A stretch of 19,933 nt of DNA from Verrucomicrobiota bacterium (GCA_023426435.1 JAFAAS010000073.1:1-19933); one strand, 5' to 3'. Shown: positions 6,520 through 14,757, counted from the first letter of the stretch. Notes: generated by a model not told the origin, from the sequence alone. Numbers and translations: made by a program.

Positions 6520-7442
6520 ACCGTCGCGACGCCGTTCGTCTCCTCGCCACCGGACTCGCCGCCAGCGCCTGCAGCCCGCGCCTTTCCTTCGCCGCTCGCT
6601 CCGACGCCGCATCCTCCCCGCTTCTCACTCGGCGCATTCCTTCCTCCGGCGAAGAGATGCCCGCCATCGGCCTCGGCACCTGGCAGACGTTCGATGTCCG
6701 CAATTCCCCCGAATCCCTCCGCCCGCTCGAAGAGGTTCTCCGCACCTTCGCCACACTCGGCGGCCGCCTCATCGACTCCTCCCCCATGTATGGCCGCTCC
6801 GAAGAAGTCGTCGGCCTCCTCTCCGAAAAACTCTCGCTCCAAGAAAAACGCTTCGTCGCCACGAAGGTCTGGACCTCCGGCCGCCACGCCGGCGTCGAGC
6901 AGATGGAGGACTCGATGCGCAAACTCCGCGCCGATCCCGTCGACCTCATGCAGGTCCATAACCTCGTCGACGCCGACACCCACCTCGCCACGCTCCGCGA
7001 CTGGAAGTCCGCCGGACGCATCCGCTATCTCGGCGTCACCCACTACACTTCCAGCGGCCAGGACGCCATCGCGCGGCTCATCGCCCGCGAGCCCGTCGAC
7101 TTCATCCAAATCAACTACTCCATCGGCGAACGCGACGCCGAACACCGCCTCCTCCCGCTCGCCCGCGATCGCGGCGTCGCCGTCATCGTCAATCGTCCGT
7201 TCGCCGGCGGCTCGCTCTTCCGCCGCCTGCGCTCGCGTCCACTTCCTGGATACGCCGCCGAAATCGGCTGCACTTCCTGGGCCAGGCTCATGTTGAAATT
7301 CATTCTTTCTCACCCCGCCGTGACCTGCGCCATTCCCGCCACCTCGAAGGTCGATCATCTCCGTGACAACCTCCACGCCGCCACCGGCCCGCTCCCCGAC
7401 GCCTCGCTCCGCGCTCGCATCGCCGCCGAAGCCGGCGCTTGA
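6516..7442 (+). CDS. Tat-exported aldo/keto reductase
   Basis: This is a 308-residue protein. The start NRRDAVRLLATGLAASAC has the twin-arginine export pattern, and the first cysteine could even suggest a lipoprotein. The rest is an aldo/keto reductase barrel with the four catalytic residues in place: D87 and Y92 in LIDSSPMYGRSEE, K117 in VATKVW, and H148 in DLMQVHNL. These enzymes reduce carbonyls with NAD(P)H. The C-terminal part holds the expected INYSIGER, VIVNRPFAGG and AIPATSKVDHLRDN nucleotide-site stretches. The start ATG overlaps the upstream stop, and 14 bases separate its stop from the next ATG, so this is the middle gene of a three-gene operon. Export of a cofactor-bound reductase fits folded Tat transport. 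The substrate is unknown. Confidence 0.9.
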   Translation: MNRRDAVRLLATGLAASACSPRLSFAARSDAASSPLLTRRIPSSGEEMPAIGLGTWQTFDVRNSPESLRPLEEVLRTFATLGGRLIDSSPMYGRSEEVVGLLSEKLSLQEKRFVATKVWTSGRHAGVEQMEDSMRKLRADPVDLMQVHNLVDADTHLATLRDWKSAGRIRYLGVTHYTSSGQDAIARLIAREPVDFIQINYSIGERDAEHRLLPLARDRGVAVIVNRPFAGGSLFRRLRSRPLPGYAAEIGCTSWARLMLKFILSHPAVTCAIPATSKVDHLRDNLHAATGPLPDASLRARIAAEAGA

Positions 7443-7456
7443 TCCTTCCCGTCGTA

Positions 7457-8467
7457 ATGTTTTCCGCACCGCGCTTCATATTTCTTCTCCTCCTTCTCCT
7501 CGGCTCGCTTCCCTTCAGCTCCGCACCGCTCCTGGCCGCGGCGGACTACAAATCCGTCCGCCTCTTCGGCACCGATTACGTCGACGCCCGCGACTTCGCC
7601 AAACGTTTCGGCCTCACCCCGAAATGGCTCGAACCGCAAAAAAAACTCCGGCTCCAAAGCCAGTGGACGACCATCGACTTCACCGTCCACAACGTCGACT
7701 TCTCCCTCAATAATCTTCGCCTCTTCCTCAGCGATCCCGTCGCCGCTCACCGCGGAAGTCTCTTCCTCAGCGAACGCGACATCCGCCAGCTGCTTCAGCC
7801 CATCCTCCAACCGGGATCGAAAAAACCCGTCCCGCGCATCAAGACCATCGTCCTCGACGCCGGCCACGGCGGCCGCGACCCGGGCAATCGAAACTCCCGG
7901 CTCAAACTCGAGGAAAAACAAATGACGCTCGACGTCGCCAAACGCCTCGAACGCCTTCTCACCGCCCAGGGCTACCGCGTCATCCAAACCCGCAAGACCG
8001 ACCGCTTCGTCGCTTTCGACGACCGCACCGCCCTCATCCGCAAGCATCGCGCCGATCTCTTCATCAGCATTCATTTCAACGCCTTCACCAACGCCCGCGT
8101 CGCCGGCACCGAAACCTACGTCCTCACCCCGCGCGGCCAGCGCTCCAGCCCGCAAGCCGAACGCGACTCCTCTATGGCCAGGACCGCGTATCCAGGAAAC
8201 AAACACGACCACTGGAACACCCTGCTCGGCTATCACGTCCACCGCCAGATGGTGCAGGCCCTCCGCCTCCCCGATCGCGGCCTCAAACGTTTTCGCTACA
8301 GCGTTCTCCGCAGCGCCGACTGCCCCGCCGTCCTCGTCGAAGCCGCCTTCCTCTCGAACGACGCCGAGGGCCGCAAGGTCGCCACGCCCGCCTACCGCCA
8401 GAAAATCGCCGCCTCCATCGCCGCCGGCGTCAAATCCCTCAGCGCCACCCTCGACCGCCACCGCTGA
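7457..8467 (+). CDS. N-acetylmuramoyl-L-alanine amidase with N-terminal stalk-like domain
   Basis: This is a 336-residue protein. Residues 1-29 are a signal peptide with a run of leucines. Residues about 31-118 look like the copper-amine-oxidase N-terminal (stalk) fold often found before wall hydrolases: a strand, a helix YVDARDFAKRFGL, a W, VHNVDFSLNN, and then SLFLSERDIRQLLQPIL. Residues about 128-330 are the Amidase_3 domain with zinc ligands H137 (LDAGHGGRDPG), E153 (LEEKQ) and H206 (SIHFNAF), and the catalytic E295 in VLVEAAFLSN. Such enzymes cut the amide bond between muramic acid and the stem peptide and help separate daughter cells. ATG 7457 is preferred; a TTG at 7439 overlapping the previous stop is possible. 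It is the last gene of the 5473-8467 operon. Repeat elements follow. Confidence 0.93.
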   Translation: MFSAPRFIFLLLLLLGSLPFSSAPLLAAADYKSVRLFGTDYVDARDFAKRFGLTPKWLEPQKKLRLQSQWTTIDFTVHNVDFSLNNLRLFLSDPVAAHRGSLFLSERDIRQLLQPILQPGSKKPVPRIKTIVLDAGHGGRDPGNRNSRLKLEEKQMTLDVAKRLERLLTAQGYRVIQTRKTDRFVAFDDRTALIRKHRADLFISIHFNAFTNARVAGTETYVLTPRGQRSSPQAERDSSMARTAYPGNKHDHWNTLLGYHVHRQMVQALRLPDRGLKRFRYSVLRSADCPAVLVEAAFLSNDAEGRKVATPAYRQKIAASIAAGVKSLSATLDRHR

Positions 8468-8480
8468 AACGCTCTCTCCG

Positions 8481-8510
8481 TTTTGCGCCTTCCGCCCCTC
8501 TTTGCGACCA
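8481..8510. repeat. TTTTGCGCCTT element, copy 2
   Basis: It starts TTTTGCGCCTTCCG and ends TTTGCGACCA, closely matching the element at 3477-3505. It lies 14 bases after the amidase stop codon, in the convergent gap before the YchJ gene. Confidence 0.4.
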
Positions 8511-8542
8511 TCCTCCACCTTCCTCTGCGCCGCCCGCGAAAA

Positions 8543-8577
8543 TCGAAAATCCCCCATCGAAATTCGAAAATCCCCCC
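8543..8577. repeat. short tandem repeat, 21-bp unit
   Basis: TCGAAAATCCCCC occurs at 8543-8555 and again at 8564-8576, 21 bases apart, giving about 1.7 copies of a 21-bp unit. It lies only seven bases before the end of the convergent YchJ gene. No function is evident. Confidence 0.55.
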
Positions 8578-8583
8578 GCCCCC

Positions 8584-9096
8584 TCACCGCCCGCAGCACT
8601 GCTTGAACTTCTTCCCGCTCCCGCACGGACACGGCTCATTCCTCCCCACCTTCCCGGCCGCTCGAACCGGCGCCGGCCCACTCCGCACCGCGCGCGCATA
8701 AAACCACTCGCCGCCTTCGCGCACGAACTCCGACTTCTCGTGCACCGCGTGCTCGCCTTCCTCATCGGCGAAATACGCCGTGAAATCCACGAAGGCCACG
8801 TCCGGCCGCGCGCCCGCCTCGTGCGCATGCACCACCAGCCGCGTCCAAGCCAGCTCCGGCGCATCCGGCTCCGGCACATACGGCCGCTTCGCCGTCTCGC
8901 GATACGTGCGATGCAGATGCTCGAAATCCCGCACCGCATGCGCCGTGAACCGCGACCGCATCACCTCCTCCGCCGTCGCCGCCTTCCGCTCCCGCTTCAA
9001 CACCGGCTCGCAACACGCCGCAAACGCCCGCCCGCTTCCACATGGGCACAACGCACCCGGTTTCGAAATCGATTCAGCCGCAGGAGCCACCTTCAT
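8584..9096 (-). CDS. YchJ-like SEC-C motif protein (UPF0225)
   Basis: This is a 170-residue protein with two SEC-C zinc motifs: CPCGSGRAFAACC at 17-29 and CPCGSGKKFKQCC at 156-168. SEC-C motifs, first known from the SecA C-terminus, bind zinc and can contact proteins. Between them lies the YchJ core with MRSRFTAHAVRDFEHLHRTY and VDFTAYFADEEGEHAVHEKSE stretches, an NTF2-like fold in the family. The two-ended arrangement and length match YchJ/UPF0225. The cellular role is unknown. ATG 9096 has a good ribosome-binding site, GGGAG about 10 bases upstream. It is the third gene of the minus-strand run, 70 bases after the oxidoreductase stop. Confidence 0.9.
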   Translation of the reverse strand: MKVAPAAESISKPGALCPCGSGRAFAACCEPVLKRERKAATAEEVMRSRFTAHAVRDFEHLHRTYRETAKRPYVPEPDAPELAWTRLVVHAHEAGARPDVAFVDFTAYFADEEGEHAVHEKSEFVREGGEWFYARAVRSGPAPVRAAGKVGRNEPCPCGSGKKFKQCCGR

Positions 9097-9166
9097 CCGG
9101 CCACTCTCCCGCGCGGCTTCTCCTCCGCCAATCTCAATCTTCCTCCCGGCGCGCCTCCAAACCGCG

Positions 9167-10222
9167 CTACTCCACCAGCCGCACCACCGCGCCCCGCTCC
9201 GCCGACTCATACATCGCCCGCACGATCGCCAACGCCTTCCTTCCTTCGTGCCCGTCGACCGCCGGCCGCCGATTCTCCCGAATCGCATCCACCAGGTCCT
9301 GGATCTGCCGCTGATGTCCGACGAAACTGATCGCATTCGGCGCACTCGCCCCCGACCCCAACGCCGCCGAATCCTTCGCCGCCCGAATTTTCTCATCCTC
9401 CGGTCGCGCCTCCCGAAACTCCCATCGCGTGATGTGATCGTCCTCGAGCGCCACCGATCCGCGTTCGCCGCACAACTCGATCCGCCGCTGCCAACCCGGC
9501 CACAACGCCGTGCTCGCCTCGATCGTTCCCAACGCGCCGTCGCCAAACTTCAACGCCGCGCACGTTGTATCCTCCGCCTCGATACCCGCATGCACCCGCC
9601 GCGTCGCCCACGCGAACACCTCCACCGGCATCCCCACCAGCCATTGCAGCAAATCGATCCCGTGAATCGCCTGCGCCATCGCCGCCCCTCCGCCATCCAC
9701 CGACCAGGTCCCGCGCGTCCCGCTGTAATACTGCGCCGTCCGATGCCATTTCACCGCCACGCTCGCCATCACCATTCGTCCAAACCTTCCCGCCTCCACC
9801 GCCGCTTTCACCGTCTGCGCGCCTTCTCCAAACCTTCCCTGAAAGATCGCCGCGATCTTCACCCCCGCCGCATCCGCCGCCCGCAAAATCTCATCCGCCC
9901 GCTCCACCGTGATCTCCAACGGCTTCTCGATCACCAGATGTTTCCCCGCCGCAATCGCCGCCAGCGCAGTCTCGCGATGCACGCTCGCCGGCGTCGTCAC
10001 GCAAATCACATCGATCCCCGGCCGCGCCACCAACTCTTCCACACGCCCGCACACGTCCGTCGCGCCGTGCTTCGCCGCAAACGCCCGCCCTTTTTCCGCA
10101 TCCCGCGACGCCACCCCGACCAACCTCGCTCCCGTCACCCGCGCGATCGCCTGCGCATGAAACTCCGCAACCATTCCCAACCCAACAATGCCAAAACCCA
10201 GCGGCGCAGAAGATGAAGTCAT
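9167..10222 (-). CDS. Gfo/Idh/MocA family NAD(P)-dependent oxidoreductase
   Basis: This is a 351-residue protein. Residues about 8-125 form the Rossmann domain, with the nucleotide-binding GIVGLGMVAEFHA (11-23), VTTPASVH (75-82) and the EKP motif (K100). Residues about 130-340 form the Gfo/Idh/MocA C-terminal domain, with GGGAAMAQAIHGIDLLQWL holding the active-site H187. Family members oxidise or reduce sugars, inositols and related cyclic substrates; the sequence alone does not give the substrate. ATG 10222 gives the family-like start; a TTG at 10267 in the same frame overlaps the upstream stop and would add 15 residues, and is less likely. It is the second gene of the minus run, 41 bases after the pseudouridine synthase. 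The pairing with RNA modification and SEC-C genes says little about its substrate. Confidence 0.92.
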   Translation of the reverse strand: MTSSSAPLGFGIVGLGMVAEFHAQAIARVTGARLVGVASRDAEKGRAFAAKHGATDVCGRVEELVARPGIDVICVTTPASVHRETALAAIAAGKHLVIEKPLEITVERADEILRAADAAGVKIAAIFQGRFGEGAQTVKAAVEAGRFGRMVMASVAVKWHRTAQYYSGTRGTWSVDGGGAAMAQAIHGIDLLQWLVGMPVEVFAWATRRVHAGIEAEDTTCAALKFGDGALGTIEASTALWPGWQRRIELCGERGSVALEDDHITRWEFREARPEDEKIRAAKDSAALGSGASAPNAISFVGHQRQIQDLVDAIRENRRPAVDGHEGRKALAIVRAMYESAERGAVVRLVE

Positions 10223-10263
10223 AGGAAAAGTGAACGCATTGTCCTTCTGAACGCCGCCAGCGA

Positions 10264-11070
10264 TCAACCCCGCCGCCCTCCCCCAAACTTCCTCAAATAC
10301 TTCAACGCCACTTCGAACTCCTTCGGCATCGGCGCACTCAGCGTCACCGGCTCCCGCGTCGTCGGATGCTTCAACCCCAGCTCGCTCGCATGCAGCGCCA
10401 GCCGCCCAATCAACGGCCTCTCCTCGTCCCTCCCTTTATACCGCCGCTTCAACTCCGACAGCAGCAGCTTCACCTCCGGATCCCCATAAAACGGATCGTT
10501 CAAAATCGGAGCCCCTGCCGCCGCCAGGTGCACGCGGATCTGATGCGTCCGTCCCGTCAGCGGCTTGCATTCGAGAAACACGAATTTTCCAAACCGCTCC
10601 AACACCCGAAACTCCGTCACACAGTCCCGCCCGCCTCGTCCTTTGAAGACCCGCATCCGTCCCGGCTGCCGCTCATCCTCCCCCAACGCCACGTCCACCG
10701 TAAACGCATCGGGCAAGGTCCCATTCTCGTCGCGCACCGGCGCCATCACTTTCATCGCCTGATCGACCGGCAGCACCACCACCAACGCCAGATACTTCTT
10801 CTCCACCGTCTTCGCCTGGAACTGCCCGCTCAGAAAATCCAGCGCCGGTTTCGTCTTCGCACACAACAACAGCCCGCTCGTATCCGCATCGAGGCGATGC
10901 ACGTTCGCCACCCCGTGCCCCATCTTCGCATGCACGAGCCCCATCAAATTTTCGCGCTTCTTGTCCCACCGATCCGGCGCAATCAACAGCCCGCTCGGCT
11001 TATCGAACGCGATCATCACGTCATCCTCATACAAAATCGGCGGCAGCGGCATGAGCCCCGCAACGTGCAT
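10264..11070 (-). CDS. RluA-family pseudouridine synthase
   Basis: This 268-residue RNA pseudouridine synthase carries the catalytic HRLDADTSG (D61) and the LTGRTHQIRVHLAAAG motif ending in NDPFYG. Members isomerise uridine to pseudouridine in rRNA or tRNA. There is no N-terminal S4 domain, so it resembles the short RluA/TruC-like or plant-type members rather than RluC/RluD. The RNA target cannot be told. ATG 11070 was chosen (a GCGGA lies a few bases upstream); ATG 11052 is a real alternative, and a TTG at 11106 is unlikely. It is the first gene of the minus-strand run and is divergent from the GH3 gene with 159 bp between the starts. Confidence 0.92.
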   Translation of the reverse strand: MHVAGLMPLPPILYEDDVMIAFDKPSGLLIAPDRWDKKRENLMGLVHAKMGHGVANVHRLDADTSGLLLCAKTKPALDFLSGQFQAKTVEKKYLALVVVLPVDQAMKVMAPVRDENGTLPDAFTVDVALGEDERQPGRMRVFKGRGGRDCVTEFRVLERFGKFVFLECKPLTGRTHQIRVHLAAAGAPILNDPFYGDPEVKLLLSELKRRYKGRDEERPLIGRLALHASELGLKHPTTREPVTLSAPMPKEFEVALKYLRKFGGGRRG

Positions 11071-11229
11071 GATTTCCGCCGCCAAGCGAAGCGCAGAATC
11101 CCGCAACCGACGAAGGCTCGGCCCCGCCGCGCCCCCCAGTCAAAACCCCGTCAACTCCCCCGCTCTTTTCAGAATTCCGCTTGCCGCTCCGTCTCCTCAC
11201 AGCTGCCCTCGAATCCCACACCGCCCGCG

Positions 11230-12813
11230 ATGCCGGTCCTGCCCAAAAGCTTTCATGTGCTCGGCGCGAAACTCCAATCCGCCCGCACCGCTAGGCAACT
11301 GAAGCAACCGCGTCTCGCCGTCGCCGCACAAACCCGCGCCTTCGCCTCGCTCGTCCCGCGTCTCGCCGCCACGTCCGTCGGCCGCGCCGCCGGAATCACA
11401 CCCCAGCTTCCCTACGCCCAGTTTCAATCTCGCGTCCCTCTCCGCAGCTACGACCAAATCGCGCCTTTCATCGCCCGCATGCAACAGGGCGAAGCCGATG
11501 TCCTCTGGCCCGGCACGTGCACACGCTTCGCCTGCACCCCGGGCACCGACACCGGCCAACCCAAACACCTGCCCGTCACCGACGATTTTCTCGCCCATCT
11601 CCAACGCGCCAGCGCCGAAGCGATCCACTGCTACACCGCGCGCATCGGGCACTGCAGCGTGTTTCGCGGGCGTCATCTGCTCGTCGGCAGCTCCTCCGCG
11701 CTGACGCCCTTCCCGAAAACCGACACCTTTTCCGCCCACCGCGCCGAGCTCAGCGGCATCGCCACCCTCCACCTTCCCGCCTGGGTCGAACGCCACCTCT
11801 ACGAGCCCGGCGCCGCCGTCGCCCAAATTCGCGAATGGTCGCCCCGCCTGGCCGCACTGGTCGAACGCACGCGTCGCGCCGACATCACCCTGCTCGCCGG
11901 CCTGCCGGAATGGCTGCTCTCCCTCTCCTCCGCGATCCGCGCAGTCGAAACCGCCGGCCACGCTCCTTTCAATCTTCGCTCCGTCTGGCCCAACCTCGAA
12001 TGCGTCGTCCACAGCGGCACCCCGCTCGGTCCTTTCCAGGACGAGCTCCGCCAAGCCATCGGACCCGAACCGCACTTCCACGAGGTTTACGCCGCCACCG
12101 AATGCTTCGTCGCCGCCCAGGACACCGACGCGTCCGCCGGCCTCTGTCTGCTCGCCGACACCGGCATCTTCTTCGAATTCCTTCCGCTCGCCGACTTCTC
12201 TCCTTCGCTCCCTCCCGCCCTCGCCGCCAAAGCCGTCCCGCTCGAGGGCGTTCGCGTCGACGAAAATTACGTGCTGCTCGTCACCACCCCCGGCGGGCTT
12301 TGCCGTTACGTCCTGGGCGACGTCGTTCGTTTCACATCCACCAGCCCGCACCGGCTCATCCACGTCGGCCGCACCGAGCAATGGCTCAACACGTTCACCG
12401 AAAACTTATCCGAAAAAGACCTCACCGACGCGCTCGTCGCCGTCTGCCATCGCCACCGCTGGTCGATCACCCACTTCCACGTCGCGCCGCTCGCCGCAAA
12501 TTCCCTCACCGGCCGCAACCACGGCTCTCACGAATGGTGGGTCGAATTGAAACCGCTCACGGTCGAAACCCCCACCGGCCCACTCCTCGCCGGCGAACTC
12601 GATAGCGACCTCATCGCCCGCAACCCCGACTACGCCGCCCGCCGTCGCAGCGGCGCACTCCAGGCCCCCATCGTGCGTCTCGTGATGCCCGGCTTTTTCG
12701 CCCACTGGATGCGTCATCGCCGACGCATCGGCGATCAACACAAACTTCCCCGCGCCCGCAACGACCGCACCATCGCCGACGAGCTCAGCGCAATGGCCTG
12801 CTTCAACGCCTGA
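11230..12813 (+). CDS. GH3-family acyl-amido synthetase (adenylate-forming)
   Basis: This 527-residue protein belongs to the GH3 branch of the ANL adenylate-forming superfamily. The three GH3 nucleotide motifs are visible: TPGTDTGQPKHLP at 103-115 (canonical SSGTSxGxxKxxP), YAATECFVA at 288-296 (canonical YASSE) and RYVLGDVV at 359-366. The substrate-side residues between 120 and 285 and the smaller C-terminal domain from about 400 complete the fold. Plant GH3 enzymes activate acids such as indole-acetate or jasmonate with ATP and join them to amino acids; bacterial substrates are mostly unknown. ATG 11230 is chosen, although the frame is open upstream across the RluA gene. It starts a likely four-gene run to 14635, with 82 bases before the next gene. 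Confidence 0.85.
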   Translation: MPVLPKSFHVLGAKLQSARTARQLKQPRLAVAAQTRAFASLVPRLAATSVGRAAGITPQLPYAQFQSRVPLRSYDQIAPFIARMQQGEADVLWPGTCTRFACTPGTDTGQPKHLPVTDDFLAHLQRASAEAIHCYTARIGHCSVFRGRHLLVGSSSALTPFPKTDTFSAHRAELSGIATLHLPAWVERHLYEPGAAVAQIREWSPRLAALVERTRRADITLLAGLPEWLLSLSSAIRAVETAGHAPFNLRSVWPNLECVVHSGTPLGPFQDELRQAIGPEPHFHEVYAATECFVAAQDTDASAGLCLLADTGIFFEFLPLADFSPSLPPALAAKAVPLEGVRVDENYVLLVTTPGGLCRYVLGDVVRFTSTSPHRLIHVGRTEQWLNTFTENLSEKDLTDALVAVCHRHRWSITHFHVAPLAANSLTGRNHGSHEWWVELKPLTVETPTGPLLAGELDSDLIARNPDYAARRRSGALQAPIVRLVMPGFFAHWMRHRRRIGDQHKLPRARNDRTIADELSAMACFNA

Positions 12814-12895
12814 AACCGCGTCCGCACACGCCGACGCTCCACGCGCGCGCTGCGACACTTGCCTTGCCGATATCGAGCCGCACGCTCCCGTCTCG

Positions 12896-13360
12896 GTGCC
12901 GTCGCTCCTCCACATCGCCCGCCGCCTCGTTTGCGCTTCGCTCCTGCTCGCGTTCCTCCACGGCGCAGCCGCCGCCGAGCCGCCGCAATTCGCGCAGGTC
13001 CGCACCGCCGACGCCGCTCGCATCGCCGCCACCATCGAGCGCAACCCCGCCGCGCTCGATCCACTCCTTTCCACCGATCTCGTTTACACCAACGCCGACG
13101 GCCGCGTCCAAACGAAGTCCCAATACCTCGCCGCCGTCGCCGAAAGCGACGCCCGCTATCTCGCCGTGCATCCGCGCGCGATCCAGCTTCAACTCCTCAG
13201 CCCGGCCGCCGTCGTCATGTCCGGCCTCTCTGACATCCTCGCCGAAACCCGCGGCCAGCGCGTGCGTTTCTCCCTCCGCTTTCTCGCCGTCTGGCGCGAA
13301 GAATCGGGCCACTGGAAACTCGCCGCTTACCAATCCACGCCCCTCGCGTCCTCGCCATGA
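12896..13360 (+). CDS. exported DUF4440 (NTF2/SnoaL-like) protein
   Basis: This is a 154-residue protein. Residues 1-27 are a signal peptide ending in GAAAAE. The rest matches DUF4440 of the NTF2-like superfamily: a helix, then LLSTDLVYTNADGRVQTKSQYL, a middle of beta strands, and the typical end FLAVWREESGHWKLAAYQSTPL. The fold forms a cone-shaped pocket used by very different enzymes and binding proteins, so no function is assigned. The start is a GTG; no ATG in this frame fits. Its TGA overlaps the next ATG (ATGA at 13357-13360), so translation is probably coupled to the FMN reductase gene. Confidence 0.8.
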   Translation: MPSLLHIARRLVCASLLLAFLHGAAAAEPPQFAQVRTADAARIAATIERNPAALDPLLSTDLVYTNADGRVQTKSQYLAAVAESDARYLAVHPRAIQLQLLSPAAVVMSGLSDILAETRGQRVRFSLRFLAVWREESGHWKLAAYQSTPLASSP

Positions 13361-13884
13361 ATCTTCTCATCGTCTCCTCGAGCCTCAATCCCGAGAGCTA
13401 CAGCCGCACCCTCGCGCGCGAAGCCGAACGCGTCCTCGTCGCCGCCGGCCGCACCGTCACGTTCCTCGACCTCCGCGACTACCCGCTCCCGCTCTGCGAC
13501 GGCGACCAAGCCTACCAACACGAAAACGTCCGGCACGTGAACGCCTTCATCGCCGCCGCCGACGGCATCATCGTCGCGTCTCCAATTTACAACTACGACG
13601 TCAACGCCGCCCTCAAGAACCTCGTCGAGCTCACCGGCAAGGGCTGGGAAAACAAAATCGCCAGCTTCCTCTGCACCGCCGGCGGCTCGAGCAGCTACAT
13701 GGCCGTCATGGCGCTCGCCAACAGCCTCATGCTCGATTTTCGCACCGTGATCGTCCCGCGTTTCGTTTACGCCACCGGCGCTTCCTTCACCGGCGAAACC
13801 ATCGCCGATCCCAAACTCGCCGCCCGCGTCGCCGACTGCGCTCACGAGACCGCCCGCATCGCCTCCGCCCTCCGCCCCGCGTAG
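13357..13884 (+). CDS. NADPH-dependent FMN reductase family protein
   Basis: This is a 175-residue flavodoxin-fold protein. SSSLNPESYSRTLA (7-20) is the loop that binds the FMN phosphate, and SPIYNYDVNAALKNLVEL (75-92) is the family's second flavin-binding stretch (the usual P-x-Y-N and L-K-N pattern). Members reduce FMN, quinones, azo dyes or chromate using NADPH. The exact substrate is unknown. It overlaps the DUF4440 gene by 4 bases, so it is part of the run 11230-14635; the next gene follows after 34 bases. Confidence 0.9.
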   Translation: MNLLIVSSSLNPESYSRTLAREAERVLVAAGRTVTFLDLRDYPLPLCDGDQAYQHENVRHVNAFIAAADGIIVASPIYNYDVNAALKNLVELTGKGWENKIASFLCTAGGSSSYMAVMALANSLMLDFRTVIVPRFVYATGASFTGETIADPKLAARVADCAHETARIASALRPA

Positions 13885-13918
13885 CCCGCACTCGCTGACG
13901 TTCCTTCTCGCTCCCGTC

Positions 13919-14635
13919 ATGCCGCGCCCGCGCCAAAGCTCACCGCCCCTCGCGCGCGCCTTCCTCCTCTATCTCGCGTTCCTGTTCGTCTTCGCCCCGT
14001 TCGCTCCCGCGGCCGAGGTCCAACACCACGGCGTCGTATTCGAAACTTGGATTCGCAACACCTTCTTCGACCGCTACACGCCATCGAGCTACACGCAGAA
14101 ATGGGACATCCCCGCCGGCGCCAACCGCCAGCAAGGCCACATTCCCGCCAATCCCAAAGCCGCCAAATACGGCTCGCCCGTCGATCTGGGCGACGCCCTC
14201 CGTCAGTTCGATATCGATGAGCCGTTCCTCCTGATCATCGGCTACTGGCAGCAACACGGCGCCGAGAAACGCTTCGTCAACATCGTCGCCCCTCGCATCG
14301 AACCCGCCCAATGGCGCGCCCTCTGGCACCCGATCACCCGCGCCGATCTCGAACGCCTCGACGCCATCATCAAAGACCGCTCGCTCTCCCCCGCCCAGGC
14401 CCGCGCCGCCGCCCGGAAAATCAAAAACGCCCCGCCTTTCACGCTCTCGCGCATCGTCGTGAACCCTAAAATCGATTCGAAGTCCCAACGCCGGCTCCAG
14501 TGCAGCCTCCGCTTCGCCGACGTCTTCACCCAGCTCACTCCCGGCGCCGACCTCGCCCCTCATCCCCGCCCCACACTCTGGGACATCGAATTCCCCAACC
14601 CCATCCCTTCCCCACCCCGCACCTTCCGCCGCTGA
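13919..14635 (+). CDS. exported protein of unknown function, possible nuclease-like core
   Basis: This is a 238-residue protein. Residues 1-32 are a signal peptide (LARAFLLYLAFLFVFAPFAPAA). The mature part begins HHGVVFETWIRNTFF and has many sharply defined polar positions: E42, WD at 62-63, IPANPKAAKYG (75-85, K80 and K83), VDLGDALRQF (88-97), a hydrophobic strand FLLIIGYW (103-110), K117 and NPKIDSKSQRRLQCSLRF (182-199). The order acidic helix, D, then N-x-K before a VDLGD helix and a hydrophobic strand is loosely like PD-(D/E)XK restriction-endonuclease folds, but the second acidic residue is not in its usual place and the signal peptide is unusual for such an enzyme. I do not recognise a named family. 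It follows the FMN reductase by 34 bases and is probably the last gene of that run. Confidence 0.75.
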   Translation: MPRPRQSSPPLARAFLLYLAFLFVFAPFAPAAEVQHHGVVFETWIRNTFFDRYTPSSYTQKWDIPAGANRQQGHIPANPKAAKYGSPVDLGDALRQFDIDEPFLLIIGYWQQHGAEKRFVNIVAPRIEPAQWRALWHPITRADLERLDAIIKDRSLSPAQARAAARKIKNAPPFTLSRIVVNPKIDSKSQRRLQCSLRFADVFTQLTPGADLAPHPRPTLWDIEFPNPIPSPPRTFRR

Positions 14636-14670
14636 TTTAGATCGCTGCATCCCCCCGCCCCCAAGCCAAC

Positions 14671-14691
14671 TTGTAATACATTATATTACAA
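14671..14691. promoter_or_regulatory. AT-rich palindrome, operator-like
   Basis: TTGTAATA (14671-14678) and TATTACAA (14684-14691) are perfect inverted arms around the 5-base spacer CATTA. All but four of its 21 bases are A or T, in an otherwise very GC-rich window. The arms resemble TGTAATA/TATTACA-type repressor operators, but the site lies between the 3' ends of two converging genes. Without a T tract it is a poor terminator. The role is unknown. Confidence 0.45.
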
Positions 14692-14757
14692 CTCTCACCG
14701 CTCCACGCGCGCTCCACCTCCATCCTCCTTCACGCCGCAGCTCCGCACCTACAGCAC

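Noticed and set aside
10366..11229. Upstream extension of the GH3 frame
   Set aside because: It reads through the antisense of the RluA gene and gives Arg/His/Gln-rich sequence; GH3 similarity starts at ATG 11230.
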